From Pandoraea anapnoica (GTDB taxonomy: Bacteria; Pseudomonadota; Gammaproteobacteria; Burkholderiales; Burkholderiaceae), in the NCBI RefSeq assembly GCF_902459765.1, contig NZ_CABPSP010000014.1:156493-220492 (forward strand): a stretch of 64,000 nucleotides of DNA. Reading direction: 5' to 3'. The position numbers and the translations under genes were made by a program. Numbering within the stretch: the first letter of the stretch is position 1; each line of letters begins with the position of its first letter. The notes below the pieces were generated by a model, which was not told the DNA's origin, made no database searches, and was given only the letters and a program-made list of their open reading frames with translations. Below, piece after piece: positions 26,890 to 36,169 of the stretch.

Positions 26890-26988
26890 ATCCGTCGTCG
26901 GACATGGGGGTTAACGTGGGTGGTCTCGGGATCGGGCGGAAGGAGGGGGATAGTCCAGGAGGGCAGCGCTGCCCTCCGGCGCAATGGC

Positions 26989-28290
26989 TCATTCGAGCGG
27001 TTGACCAAGTGTCTCCGGCATGCGGATCACCGCGAGGACCGTCAGCAGATTGAGTGCGATCAGATAGGCGGCAAACCACCCCAGATGGCCGTGATCGGCC
27101 ATCCAGTTCTGAAGGTAGGGGGCCGTTCCGCCGAAGATCGCGACCGTCAGCGAGTACGGAATGGCCACGCCGGTGGCGCGAATACGTGTGGGGAAAAGCT
27201 CGGCATAGACCGCCGGGGCGATGGCCGTCCATGCGGCAAGGACCACCAGTCCGGCGCAGATCGCCAGCGTGAGGCGGGCGAAGGAGCCGTCGATGAGCAT
27301 TAGCAGGGGCACGATGACGAGCGCCGAGCCGCCAGCCCCCATCAGCAGGTTCAGCCTGCGGCCGATGCGATCGGACAGTGCGCCCCAGAACGGTTGCACG
27401 GCCATGTAGACGAGGCAGCCGATGCACAGTGCCCATAGCCCCTGACGGGCATCGACGCCCTTGAAGTGCGTGGCGAAGGTGATGGCCCCGGACATCCAGG
27501 TATTGAACGTCAGCGTCGGTCCGGCGGTGAGCGCGATGATTCGCAGCACCGATGCGCGATGCTCCCAGATCGCGTGCGCCATCGGTTGCACGGGCGCACC
27601 GGCGCGTGCTTCGTTTTGCTCCTGTTCGAAGGCGGACGTTTCCTTGAGCCTGCCGCGCAGGAACAGCGCATACACCCCGAGGGCCGCACCGAGGAAGAAG
27701 GGGATGCGCCAGCCGTAGCGGGTCATCTCGTCCGTGGAAAAGACCTGCGTGAGTATCAGTCCCACGGCAGTCGCGAGCAGCGAGCCGCCCGTAATGGCGA
27801 TGAACATGCTGCTCGACCAGAGGCCCCGGCGGTGCACGGGGGCGCTTTCCACGAGGAACGTGAACGATGCGCCGATCTCGCCGCCGAGCCCGAAGCCCTG
27901 GAGCAGGCGTCCGAAGACGAGCAACGCCGGTGCCATCAATCCGATGGAGGCATACGTCGGCGATACGGCGATGACGAGGCACCCTGCGGCAGTGACGGCC
28001 ATCGAAGCCACCATCGCAAAGCGACGTCCCCGGCGGTCGGACAGCCAGCCGAAATAGATACCACCGATGGGTCGCAGCAGGAAGCCGACGGCGAAGACGG
28101 CGAGCGTGGACAGGAAGGCGGCGGTCGGGTCTTCGGCGTGGAAGAACTGGGTCGAGAAATAGCGGGAAAAGAGTACGAACGACGCGAAGTCGTACCACTC
28201 AAGCGCGTTACCGATACCCGCGCCCAAGATGACCGACTTGGCGGGTGAGCCGCGCTCGTTGCGGGCGACGGCTTGCAGGGTCGCATCCAT
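26989..28290 (-). CDS. MFS metabolite:H+ symporter (MHS family)
   Basis: This 433-aa transporter has twelve hydrophobic segments. The MHS marks are GNALEWYDFASFVLFSRYFSTQFF in helix 1, the loop GWLSDRRGRRFAM, FGRLLQGFGLGGEIGASFTFL and the second-half loop LSDRIGRRLNLL. Members of this family move dicarboxylates, citrate, shikimate and similar acids with protons. ATG 28290 has an AGGAGACACACC leader, and the upstream in-frame extension is not supported. It is divergent from an SdhA/SdhB/HdrB-like operon, which suggests that it imports the substrate of that enzyme. Confidence 0.92.
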   Translation of the reverse strand: MDATLQAVARNERGSPAKSVILGAGIGNALEWYDFASFVLFSRYFSTQFFHAEDPTAAFLSTLAVFAVGFLLRPIGGIYFGWLSDRRGRRFAMVASMAVTAAGCLVIAVSPTYASIGLMAPALLVFGRLLQGFGLGGEIGASFTFLVESAPVHRRGLWSSSMFIAITGGSLLATAVGLILTQVFSTDEMTRYGWRIPFFLGAALGVYALFLRGRLKETSAFEQEQNEARAGAPVQPMAHAIWEHRASVLRIIALTAGPTLTFNTWMSGAITFATHFKGVDARQGLWALCIGCLVYMAVQPFWGALSDRIGRRLNLLMGAGGSALVIVPLLMLIDGSFARLTLAICAGLVVLAAWTAIAPAVYAELFPTRIRATGVAIPYSLTVAIFGGTAPYLQNWMADHGHLGWFAAYLIALNLLTVLAVIRMPETLGQPLE

Positions 28291-28626
28291 GGTGTGTCTC
28301 CTGATGGCTGATTGTCGTTGTGGTTGGTCTTGTTTGTCCTGATGCCCTGACCACATTAGCGCCGCTGCCCTGCCACGCACACCGCGCGCGGGACAACACA
28401 TATCGCAAAACGGACAGAATTTTTGAGCGGCTCACACGCCCGGCTGCCGATGGCTGTCGTCCGACCATCTTTCTTGGCTCTCCCTGTCGGTTCCCCCACT
28501 TTGGCCGCTTTGCTGGATGGCGTGTCCCGATCGCCGCATTGGCGCGGGGCCGGGCTGTCCACAATGGTCACGTTCCATTCAGCAGTTTCAAAAATCCATG
28601 ACCGGCCCGAGGAGGGCGCTATTGCG
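28291..28626. other. Divergent intergenic region, symporter and flavoprotein operon
   Basis: These 336 bp contain no supported gene. An A/T-rich patch (CGCAAAACGGACAGAATTTTTG, near 28404-28425) is the most AraC-operator-like part and lies between the two start codons. An in-frame ATG at 28423 would extend the flavoprotein by 68 residues without a ribosome-binding site. Confidence 0.4.
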
Positions 28627-30381
28627 ATGAGGGTGATCGATTGCGATGTCGTAGTCGTGGGCGGCGGCGGTGCAGGCACCTATGCCGCGCTGCGTCTGCA
28701 CGACCTGGGGTTGAAGCCGATGTTGATCTCGAAGGGGCTGGTCGGCAAGAGCGGTGCGTCGATCATGGCCGGGGCGGTGATCGTCGGCTCGAAGATGCTC
28801 GGCGGCACCGCGCAGAACGCCGCCAGTTCGCTCGAATTCTTCGCGAAGTACTACAGCCACTTTCTGGTCGATCAGTCGTATCTGGCGGCCGCGGGGCACT
28901 GGATCGAGAACACGTTCTATCCGGAGATGGAGTCGCTCGGATTGCTGTTTTCGCGCGAGGCCGACGGGCAGATCGCGATGAGTCACTCACCGGTGCGCTG
29001 GGCGGTCGCGCCAATGCAGGGGCAGACCGGCATTCTGCTGATGGATATCCGGCGCAAGCAGTTGCAGGCGTGCGGCATTCCGATGCATGAGGAATGCGTG
29101 GTGACGGCGCTGCTGCGCAACGAGAACGGCGAAGTTTGCGGGCTGACCGCGCTCGATTACGTGCGCGGCGAGATGTTTGCGGTGCATGCCAAGGCCGTTG
29201 TGATGGCGACGGGGCACGCCGACCGGATGGTACGTCGCTCCACGGGAACGCGGGAGCAAACCGGAGACGGCATTGCGCTGGCACTGCGCGCGGGGGCCGA
29301 GATGACCAATCTGGAGATGCAGTTCTGGCACATCAGTGACTTTGCGCATCCGCCGACCTGGCAGCGTCTGCACATCTATCCGAATCCGCTTGTCGGCACC
29401 GATCAAAGTTCGCGTGTGTACAACGCGCAAGGCGAGTGCTTCTTCGAGCAGTCGCGTGACGCGCCAGCCGCGCTCGCGCCTTACACGCTTCAGGTCAAGA
29501 GACTCACGCAACAGGTGTTAGCGGGCAAGGCGCGCTTCAGTGGCGGCTATTACACGTCGTACAGCCACGTCGATGCGGCGGTGTTGCGGCGTTACCAGTA
29601 CGCCGGTTCGGCGTTCGAGAAGCTGGGGCTCGACATCACGCGCGACAAGGTCGAAGCGCGCACCACCATGCATTACCGGCAAGGCGGCATCGAGTCGGAT
29701 CCTCATTCGATGCGCACAAGTGTCGACGGATTGTGGGTTGCAGGTGGCGTGGGCGCGCATGTCACGGGGAGTCTGGCCGTCGCGATTTACGACGGTGGGC
29801 TGGTCGCCGAGTCGATTGCTGGCAGCTTGCCGGACCGACATCGTCACGACGGCATGACCGAGCAGCAGATTCGGGCGGAAGCGTCGCGGGTGGAGGGGTT
29901 GAGGCACAGAGCAGACGCGGGCGGCCGAGCCGCCGACAGCGAGGCTGGGCGGCAGCCACTCGCCCCCATGCACGTCAAGACCGGTATCTGGGACGTGATG
30001 GACGAGGCGTACGGACTGATCAAGAGCGGCGACACCATGCGCGCCGGTCTGGCGCGGCTTGCGGCGATGCGCGAGCGCGAGCTTCCGCGCATGACGCCGC
30101 CGAGCGCCTCGCGCCGGTTCAACACCGCCTGGCTCGATGCGCTCGACGCCCACAACCTGATCGACGTGTGCGAAGTCACGCTGCAAAGCGCGTTGAAGCG
30201 CGAGGAGAGCCGGGGCAGTTTCTACCGCACGGACTTTCCGTACGTCGATAACACCGCATGGCAGTGCAAGAACATCGTCGCGCGCGACGGCGACGCTTAC
30301 CGGTTTCGACGTGAGCGCTACCCCGAGGGGGCCATCGCGCCCGGATTCGAGCGGCAGGAGTATTTCAGCGTGCCGTGGTGA
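28627..30381 (+). CDS. SdhA/FrdA-like FAD-dependent oxidoreductase flavoprotein
   Basis: This 584-aa flavoprotein has an N-terminal dinucleotide fold, VVVVGGGGAGTYAAL, then KSGASIMAGAVIVG. The latter is where SdhA has its His for covalent FAD, and no His is present here, so FAD is probably noncovalent. TMHYRQGGIESDPHSMRTSVDGLWVAGG near 440 and a C-terminal helical domain match the family. The HPTG and RGEGG-type dicarboxylate-binding motifs of succinate dehydrogenase are not recognisable, so the substrate may not be succinate. ATG 28627 follows GAGGAGGG. The next two genes encode Fe-S and HdrB-like partners. Confidence 0.85.
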   Translation: MRVIDCDVVVVGGGGAGTYAALRLHDLGLKPMLISKGLVGKSGASIMAGAVIVGSKMLGGTAQNAASSLEFFAKYYSHFLVDQSYLAAAGHWIENTFYPEMESLGLLFSREADGQIAMSHSPVRWAVAPMQGQTGILLMDIRRKQLQACGIPMHEECVVTALLRNENGEVCGLTALDYVRGEMFAVHAKAVVMATGHADRMVRRSTGTREQTGDGIALALRAGAEMTNLEMQFWHISDFAHPPTWQRLHIYPNPLVGTDQSSRVYNAQGECFFEQSRDAPAALAPYTLQVKRLTQQVLAGKARFSGGYYTSYSHVDAAVLRRYQYAGSAFEKLGLDITRDKVEARTTMHYRQGGIESDPHSMRTSVDGLWVAGGVGAHVTGSLAVAIYDGGLVAESIAGSLPDRHRHDGMTEQQIRAEASRVEGLRHRADAGGRAADSEAGRQPLAPMHVKTGIWDVMDEAYGLIKSGDTMRAGLARLAAMRERELPRMTPPSASRRFNTAWLDALDAHNLIDVCEVTLQSALKREESRGSFYRTDFPYVDNTAWQCKNIVARDGDAYRFRRERYPEGAIAPGFERQEYFSVPW

Positions 30382-30457
30382 GCCATGTGAGGCGAGACGG
30401 CAGGCGTCGGGACACGGACCGGGTCGGACCGGTCGACTTTGCTGGGAGAGGGGACAC

Positions 30458-31423
30458 ATGCATTCGGATGTCAGGCAATTTCGGGGTGACAGCGATAGCG
30501 ACAGTGAGCTGACGACGGTGACGTTGCACATTTCGCGTTTCGATCCGGAGACGGACACTGCGCCCTATGTCGAGACCTATGCGGTGCCGACGGTGCCGCA
30601 CATGCGAATCATCGACGCACTGAACTACGTGCAGGAAGCGCTGGGGGTGGACATCGGCTATCGATGGTATTGCGGCACAAAGAAGTGCGGGACTTGCGCC
30701 GTGCGGATGAACGGCCGGGAGGTGCTGGCGTGCTGGGAGGCGGCGCAAGCGGAGATGCATATCGAGCCGCTGCGTCATCTGCCGTTGATTCGCGACCTGG
30801 CGGTCGACCGGGCACCGGCCGAGGCGAAGCTGGTGTCGTTGCAGACGTGGCTCCAGCGAACGCGTCCGTATGGCGGGTTTCCGGAACCGGTCGATGCCGT
30901 AAACGCCGCGACACTCCGGGCGACGATGGACTGCCTGAGTTGTCTGGCGTGCTATTCGGCGTGTCCGGTGCTTGATTTTCCCGACGACATCGCGTTCGCG
31001 GGGCCTGCGCCGTTGGTGCATCTGGCCCGTGTTGCGCTGGACGCCCGGGACGACGCCCCCCGTCTGCAAGCCATTCTGGACGAGGCGCATGTCCACCATT
31101 GCGTCTCCTGCTACCACTGCGAAGCCGTCTGCCCCGCGCATATTCCGATCGTGAGTGCCGCTATCGAACCGCTCAAGCAGTTGGCCTATGCGCGTGCGCC
31201 GGAAGCGTCGCCGCATGCGCGCACGTTCATGGAGATCGTCGAGAGACGCGGGCGCATCGAGCCCATGTTGCTGGTGCTTGGGACGCGGGGCTGGCGCGCG
31301 GCGCTGCAACGTCCCGGACGCACGTTGAGGCTGATGCTGCGCGGCAAGGTGCGGCCGCTGGCGGCGCTGTTGCGCCGACCTGTGGAGGGGATCGAGGCCA
31401 TCCGGCGCATTTTCTTTCGTTGA
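30458..31423 (+). CDS. SdhB/FrdB-like iron-sulfur subunit
   Basis: This 321-aa electron-transfer subunit has an N-terminal 2Fe-2S ferredoxin domain (WYCGTKKCGTCAVRMNG and VLAC). A C-terminal domain carries two Cys clusters, CLSCLACYSACP and CVSCYHCEAVCP, each able to hold a 4Fe-4S centre. Classical SdhB has 2Fe-2S, 4Fe-4S and 3Fe-4S centres, so the full second set of Cys is notable and fits the SdhB of SdhE/HdrB-type complexes. ATG 30458 has GGGAGAGGGG upstream. It passes electrons between the flavoprotein and the CCG-domain protein encoded next. Confidence 0.88.
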   Translation: MHSDVRQFRGDSDSDSELTTVTLHISRFDPETDTAPYVETYAVPTVPHMRIIDALNYVQEALGVDIGYRWYCGTKKCGTCAVRMNGREVLACWEAAQAEMHIEPLRHLPLIRDLAVDRAPAEAKLVSLQTWLQRTRPYGGFPEPVDAVNAATLRATMDCLSCLACYSACPVLDFPDDIAFAGPAPLVHLARVALDARDDAPRLQAILDEAHVHHCVSCYHCEAVCPAHIPIVSAAIEPLKQLAYARAPEASPHARTFMEIVERRGRIEPMLLVLGTRGWRAALQRPGRTLRLMLRGKVRPLAALLRRPVEGIEAIRRIFFR

Positions 31424-31447
31424 GTTCATTTCTGGTGAGGCATTGCC

Positions 31448-32326
31448 ATGCGAATCGCTTTTTATCCCGGGTGCAGCGCCCGTACGACTTGTGGTGAGTT
31501 ATTGATGGCCACGCAGGCGGTGGCCGAACGGCTGGGCATCGAGTTGGAGACGCTCACGTCCGCGACCTGCACCGGGAGCCGCGAGATTCGCGCGGCCGAC
31601 GCGGAGCGCTTCGTTGCGCTCAACGTGCGGATCATCGCGCTGGCGGAGGAACGCGGCCTAGATCTGATGACGATCTGCAATACCTGCACGCTGAACCTGC
31701 TCGAAGCCAAGCAGCGCGTGGACAACGATCCCGCGTTGCGCGCACGCATCGACCGCAAGCTGGCAGAGGAGGGACTGGTCTACCGTGGGACGGCGCGCAT
31801 CACGCACTTTCTCTGGTATCTGCTTGAGGAAGTCGGGGAGACGCGGTTGCGTGCGCTGGTGAAAACGCCGTTGTCGTCGCACAAGATTGCCGCGTTCTAC
31901 GGATGCCATATCGTCCGGCCGCCTTCGGTGTACGGCGACACGGATGCACGCGATGTCCAGTCGATTGAAACGCTGGCGCAGATTCTGGGATGCACGACCG
32001 TCGACTACTCCGGCAGGACAGCTTGCTGCGGCTTCCATTGTTCGGCCCAGAGCGACGTGATTCCCGTCAAGCTGAGCGGGCGGCATGTGGCGTCCGCGAA
32101 AACTGCCGGGGCGGACGCCATTGTCACCCCGTGCCCCCTATGTCATACGGTGCTCGACACCTATCAGGACGACATGGCGCGCGACCTCAATACGCCGCTG
32201 GATCTGCCCGTCCTCCACTTGCCACAGCTTGTCGGCCTCGCGCTGGGTATTGAAGCAGCGGCGCTCGGGATCGACAGACATGTGGTGCGGGTGGAGGAGA
32301 TTCGGTGGGTGCAGAAGTGGGTGTAG
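31448..32326 (+). CDS. HdrB/SdhE-like CCG-domain protein
   Basis: This 292-aa protein has two CCG domains of the heterodisulfide reductase B type. The second is canonical (YGCHIVR, ACCGFHCSA, PCPLCHT). The first has C9, then CTG at 41-43 in place of CCG, and CNTC at 77-80, so one Cys ligand is missing. Such proteins replace the membrane anchors SdhC/D in SdhABE-, MfrABE- and TfrAB-type enzymes and hold unusual 4Fe-4S clusters. No transmembrane helix is seen. It follows the Fe-S gene by 24 bp and completes the operon. Confidence 0.85.
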   Translation: MRIAFYPGCSARTTCGELLMATQAVAERLGIELETLTSATCTGSREIRAADAERFVALNVRIIALAEERGLDLMTICNTCTLNLLEAKQRVDNDPALRARIDRKLAEEGLVYRGTARITHFLWYLLEEVGETRLRALVKTPLSSHKIAAFYGCHIVRPPSVYGDTDARDVQSIETLAQILGCTTVDYSGRTACCGFHCSAQSDVIPVKLSGRHVASAKTAGADAIVTPCPLCHTVLDTYQDDMARDLNTPLDLPVLHLPQLVGLALGIEAAALGIDRHVVRVEEIRWVQKWV

Positions 32327-32454
32327 TCTGCCTGGAAAGCATTGTGGGATAAGGGATTGCGAATCGTCCTTGGGGAGGGGCGGGCTGGCGGTCGTCTGAA
32401 CGCTCTCCTGAGGAAGTCGTCGCCAAGCAAGTCCGGCTGTCTCAGGAAATTCAT

Positions 32455-32495
32455 TTGAGGATCTTCCATATTTCGACTATATTCGAAATATGGAA
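32455..32495 (+). promoter_or_regulatory. arsR promoter and operator; start codon inside the operator
   Basis: TTGAGG (32455-32460) and TATATT (32478-32483) form a -35/-10 pair with a 17-bp spacer, which places transcription start at or next to the arsR ATG (32490). A 13-bp-arm inverted repeat (32464-32476 with 32483-32495, outer sequence TTCCATATTTCGA) covers the -10 and the start codon. No ribosome-binding site is present, so the mRNA is probably leaderless and repressed by ArsR at this palindrome. Confidence 0.7.
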
Positions 32496-32825
32496 ACGAA
32501 CAACGTACTCAGCGCCCTTGCCGCGCTCGCCCATTCGGTCCGTCTGACGGTCTTTCGCCTGCTGGTTCAAGCGGGGCCTGAGGGATTGCCCGCCGGTCGG
32601 ATCGCGGAATTGATGGACATGCCCGCATCGTCCTTGTCGTTTCACCTCAAGGAGCTTCATCGCGCTGACCTGCTGACGAGTCGTCAGGAAGGCCGGTCGA
32701 TCATTTACATGGCGCATTTCGAGACCATGAATGCATTGCTCGGCTATCTCACGGAAAACTGTTGCGGTGGTGTGCCGTGCACGCCCGAGTTCATCTGCAA
32801 GCCGGTCTCCGGGTCTGGATCGTGA
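32490..32825 (+). CDS. arsR: ArsR-family arsenic-responsive repressor
   Basis: This 111-aa winged-helix repressor of the ars operon has its recognition helix in MPASSLSFHLKELHRADLL and a wing RQEGRSIIYM. The classical CVC As(III) site in the DNA-binding helix is absent. Instead, Cys91, Cys92 and Cys97 (CCGGVPC) and Cys103 lie near the C-terminus, like the arrangement described for the Acidithiobacillus ArsR. As(III) binding there would release the operator that overlaps its own start codon. It is the first gene before ACR3, arsC and arsH. Confidence 0.93.
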   Translation: METNNVLSALAALAHSVRLTVFRLLVQAGPEGLPAGRIAELMDMPASSLSFHLKELHRADLLTSRQEGRSIIYMAHFETMNALLGYLTENCCGGVPCTPEFICKPVSGSGS

Positions 32826-32929
32826 CGTACGTTTGTGTCCGCGAGGGTGAGGCCGATTGTCCGGCGCGTTCGCAATCGTCTGCCATTGTTGCTGGACGAC
32901 GTGACTGAGCGCTTTCTGAAGGAAATTCG

Positions 32930-33994
32930 ATGAGCTTTACGCAAAAGACCGACCGGATACCGCAATCCGGAGCTATCGGTGTGTTCGAACGGTATCTGAC
33001 CCTGTGGGTTGCCCTGTGCATCATCGCGGGAATTCTGCTGGGGCAGCGGTTACCGGGCGTTTTTCGCACTATCGGTGCGATGGAGGTTGCTCAGGTCAAC
33101 TTGCCTGTCGGACTGTTGATCTGGGTGATGATCATCCCGATGTTGATCAAGATCGATTTCGGTGCGATGGGCCAGGTTGCCGGTCATTGGAGGGGCATCG
33201 GCGTTACGTTGTTCGTGAACTGGTTCGTCAAACCGTTCTCGATGGCGCTACTAGGTTGGATTTTCGTGCGTCACGTGTTTGCTGACTGGCTTCCGGCGGA
33301 CCAACTGGACAGCTATGTGGCGGGTTTGATCCTGCTCGCGGCGGCACCGTGCACGGCGATGGTTTTCGTCTGGTCGCAACTCTGCAAAGGGGACCCGTAT
33401 TTCACCCTTTCGCAAGTCGCGCTCAATGACGCCATCATGGTTGTGGCTTTCGCGCCCGTTGTCGCGCTGTTGCTCGGCCTGTCGTCGATTTCGGTGCCGT
33501 GGGATACGCTCATTACATCGGTCGGGCTGTACATCGTCGTGCCGGTCTTGATTGCACAAGCTATCCGCAAAGCGTTGCTGGCTCGCGGGGGGGCCACGTA
33601 CAAGCGAGTTGTCAGCGCGTTGGGACCGTACTCGATTACCGCGTTACTTGTCACGCTCGTTCTGCTTTTCGGCTTCCAAGGAAATGCCATCGTAGAACAG
33701 CCGCTGATCATCTTGCTGCTGGCAATTCCGATCCTCATTCAGGTGGTGTTCAACTCCGGTCTGGCATATCTGCTTAATCGCAAGTTGGGCGTCGCTCACT
33801 GCGTGGCAGGCCCGTCGGCGCTGATTGGGGCAAGCAACTTCTTTGAGCTGGCGGTTGCAACGGCGATCAGCCTGTTCGGTTTCAAGTCCGGTGCCGCACT
33901 CGCCACTGTTGTGGGCGTATTGATCGAAGTGCCTGTCATGCTCCTGGTCGTGAGCGTCGTCAATCGATCGCAACGCTGGTACGAATCGCAATAA
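32930..33994 (+). CDS. acr3: Arsenite efflux permease, ACR3 family
   Basis: This is a 354-aa inner-membrane arsenite exporter with about ten hydrophobic segments. The ACR3 marks are LPVGLLIWVMIIPMLIKIDFGAM, the Cys-containing AAPCTAMVFVWSQLCKGDPYFTL, VALNDAIMV and GASNFFELAVATAI. The Cys in APCTAM is the residue known to be essential in ACR3 proteins. AAGGAAATTCG precedes the ATG. It is 104 bp after arsR and 9 bp before arsC in one operon. Confidence 0.95.
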   Translation: MSFTQKTDRIPQSGAIGVFERYLTLWVALCIIAGILLGQRLPGVFRTIGAMEVAQVNLPVGLLIWVMIIPMLIKIDFGAMGQVAGHWRGIGVTLFVNWFVKPFSMALLGWIFVRHVFADWLPADQLDSYVAGLILLAAAPCTAMVFVWSQLCKGDPYFTLSQVALNDAIMVVAFAPVVALLLGLSSISVPWDTLITSVGLYIVVPVLIAQAIRKALLARGGATYKRVVSALGPYSITALLVTLVLLFGFQGNAIVEQPLIILLLAIPILIQVVFNSGLAYLLNRKLGVAHCVAGPSALIGASNFFELAVATAISLFGFKSGAALATVVGVLIEVPVMLLVVSVVNRSQRWYESQ

Positions 33995-34003
33995 GGAAAT
34001 GTC

Positions 34004-34426
34004 ATGCCCGTCACCATCTATCACAACCCCGCATGCGGCACGTCGCGCAACACGCTGGCATTGATTCGCAACGCGGGAATTGAACCTACCGTTATCGAGT
34101 ACCTGGGTTCGCCGCCGGATCGTCAAACGTTGAAAAGCATGATTCACGACGCTGGGCTGTCAGTGCGCGAGGCTATTCGGGAAAAGGGGACGCCCTATGC
34201 CGCGTTGGGCCTTGACGATCTGTCGTTGTGCGATGACGCGTTGCTGGATGCAATGCTTGCAAACCCAATCCTTATCAATCGTCCGTTCGTGGTGACGGAA
34301 CTGGGTGTTCGCCTTTGTCGCCCCTCAGAGCTTGTGCTGGACATTCTGGCCGCGCCGCAAAAGGGCGCCTTCACGAAAGAGGACGGCGAGGTTGTGATTG
34401 ACGCCGAGGGTCGGAGGATCAAATGA
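34004..34426 (+). CDS. arsC: Arsenate reductase, glutaredoxin-coupled
   Basis: This 140-aa cytoplasmic enzyme reduces arsenate to arsenite, which ACR3 then exports. The catalytic Cys11 lies in [37 protein letters not shown] near 93-115 holds the conserved Arg residues of the glutaredoxin/glutathione-dependent ArsC family. AAGGAAATGTC precedes the ATG. The stop overlaps the arsH start (ATGA), so the two are translationally coupled. Confidence 0.95.
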   Translation: MPVTIYHNPACGTSRNTLALIRNAGIEPTVIEYLGSPPDRQTLKSMIHDAGLSVREAIREKGTPYAALGLDDLSLCDDALLDAMLANPILINRPFVVTELGVRLCRPSELVLDILAAPQKGAFTKEDGEVVIDAEGRRIK

Positions 34427-35187
34427 GAACTGATTTTCCGAATGTGCGCGATTCAGCATTTGACGTGCCGGATATCCAAAGACTCGAACCGAGCAGTGTC
34501 AGCAAACATGCGCCGCGCATTCTCTTGCTCTACGGCTCCTTGCGCGCGACGTCATATAGCCGCCTGCTGGTTCAGGAGGCCGATCGGATTCTGCGGCGGT
34601 TTGGTGCGGAAACACGCATCTTCGATCCCGCGGGGTTGCCTTTGGCCGATAGCGTTGCGGCGGATCACCCCAAGGTGGTCGAGTTGCGAAAGCTCTCTGA
34701 ATGGTCGGAGGGGCAGGTGTGGTGCAGCCCGGAGCGTCACGGGACATTGACCGCAGTCTTCAAGAACCAGATTGACTGGTTGCCTTTGGAGATCGGAGGC
34801 ATCCGCCCGACGCAAGGTCGCACGCTTGCAGTGATGCAGGTCAGCGGTGGATCGCAGTCGTTTAACTCGGTGAATGCACTGCGTGTGTTGGGGCGGTGGA
34901 TGCGCATGGTGACGATTCCGAATCAATCGTCGGTCGCGAAGGCCTATCAGGAGTTCGATGCTGAAGGGCGCATGAAGCCGTCCTCATACTATGACCGTGT
35001 TGTCGATGTCATGGAGGAGCTATACAAGTTCACCTTGTTGGTCAGGGACCGGACGGATTACCTCACGGACAGGTACAGCGAGCGCAAGGGGGCCGCACCG
35101 GCTGTGGCGACGACGCTTGCCACCGCAGCCATGACGCACGAACGCGACGCACACTTTGGAGATGCCGACAACGGCGAAGTCGGGTGA
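34423..35187 (+). CDS. arsH: ArsH NADPH-dependent FMN reductase
   Basis: This 254-aa flavodoxin-fold protein has the ArsH marks [15 protein letters not shown] (FMN phosphate loop), [21 protein letters not shown] and [22 protein letters not shown]. ArsH enzymes oxidise trivalent organoarsenicals or act as quinone reductases, widening arsenic resistance. The last 40 residues form a low-complexity tail. It is the last gene of the ars operon and ends 12 bp before the convergent response-regulator gene, with no terminator between them. Confidence 0.94.
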   Translation: MRTDFPNVRDSAFDVPDIQRLEPSSVSKHAPRILLLYGSLRATSYSRLLVQEADRILRRFGAETRIFDPAGLPLADSVAADHPKVVELRKLSEWSEGQVWCSPERHGTLTAVFKNQIDWLPLEIGGIRPTQGRTLAVMQVSGGSQSFNSVNALRVLGRWMRMVTIPNQSSVAKAYQEFDAEGRMKPSSYYDRVVDVMEELYKFTLLVRDRTDYLTDRYSERKGAAPAVATTLATAAMTHERDAHFGDADNGEVG

Positions 35188-35199
35188 GCGGGGCGTATG

Positions 35200-36162
35200 T
35201 CACCGCGTGGGATCGGCGAGTGCTTTAACAGCTAGCGCCGTCGCGGCGGTGCGGGTTTCCACCAGGAGTTTTCGGAACAGGTGTTCCACATGCTTGTTCA
35301 CGGTTCGCGACGCCATGCCGAGAATGTCGCCAATGTCCCGGTTTGTCTTGCCGCGCGACACCCATAGAAGGACTTCGGCTTCGCGTGTGGTCAGGCCGAA
35401 GCGAGACGACAGCGCATCGCGGGAAACGGAGTCATCTGTCTCGGAAAGCATGACGATCCATTCACCCGCCGCCGGTGCCGGGGTGGCGGTGACGGAGCGG
35501 CGGACGTTGCCTGCCGTGAACTCCTGCACGGCATCCGACCGGGCGCCGTGCGCGAGCCAGTCGACAAACCAGTTACGTAACGCAGCGGGAAGCCGGGCAG
35601 TCGCCGACAGCGGGTCCATCGGGGCAACGGTTTGATCGACGTATGCGGCGATCTGCCGTGCCGCTTGCGGGCTGCGCCAGAGAATCGTCCCGTCACAGGA
35701 CACGATCAGCGCAGCGCGAGCGTTTAGCGACAGCGCCACGTGCGCATAGGCTTGTGCACGCGAACGCAGCACATGAGCACCGATTCGCGCACATACCTCC
35801 TCCGGCCGCACTGGTTTCGTCACATAATCGATTCCGCCAACGCGAAATCCCTTCACCACATGCTCGCTTTCCGTGAGCGACGTCATGAATATCACCGGCA
35901 GGTGCTCATGTCGATTGTCCCGCTTGATACGCAGGCAAGTCTCGAACCCGTCCATGTCGGGCATCATGGCGTCGAGAAGTACGACATCGGGCGTGACTCG
36001 GGACAGGCACTTGAGCGCGGCTTCCCCGCTCAATGCAACCAGCACCGTGTAGCCGTTCGCCCGCAAGGTGTCTGAGAGAAACGCGAGATTGTCGGGCGTG
36101 TCGTCCACGATGAGCACAATAGGACGCTCTCCCAGCCATTCAGATGTTTCACTGACATGCAT
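35200..36162 (-). CDS. Response regulator, REC plus LuxR-type DNA-binding domain
   Basis: This 320-aa regulator has an N-terminal receiver domain with acidic pair DD20-21, phosphoacceptor Asp64 in VVLLDAMMPDMDG and the Lys of YVTKPV. A middle segment of about 100 residues is weakly PAS-like (ALIVSCDGTILWRSPQAARQI). A C-terminal LuxR helix-turn-helix follows (LTTREAEVLLWVSRGKTNRDIGDIL). It starts 7 bp after the hybrid kinase gene and is clearly its partner. It probably activates the divergent urea/amide operon, perhaps at the palindrome 39675-39694. Confidence 0.92.
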   Translation of the reverse strand: MHVSETSEWLGERPIVLIVDDTPDNLAFLSDTLRANGYTVLVALSGEAALKCLSRVTPDVVLLDAMMPDMDGFETCLRIKRDNRHEHLPVIFMTSLTESEHVVKGFRVGGIDYVTKPVRPEEVCARIGAHVLRSRAQAYAHVALSLNARAALIVSCDGTILWRSPQAARQIAAYVDQTVAPMDPLSATARLPAALRNWFVDWLAHGARSDAVQEFTAGNVRRSVTATPAPAAGEWIVMLSETDDSVSRDALSSRFGLTTREAEVLLWVSRGKTNRDIGDILGMASRTVNKHVEHLFRKLLVETRTAATALAVKALADPTR

Positions 36163-36169
36163 GCGAGGC

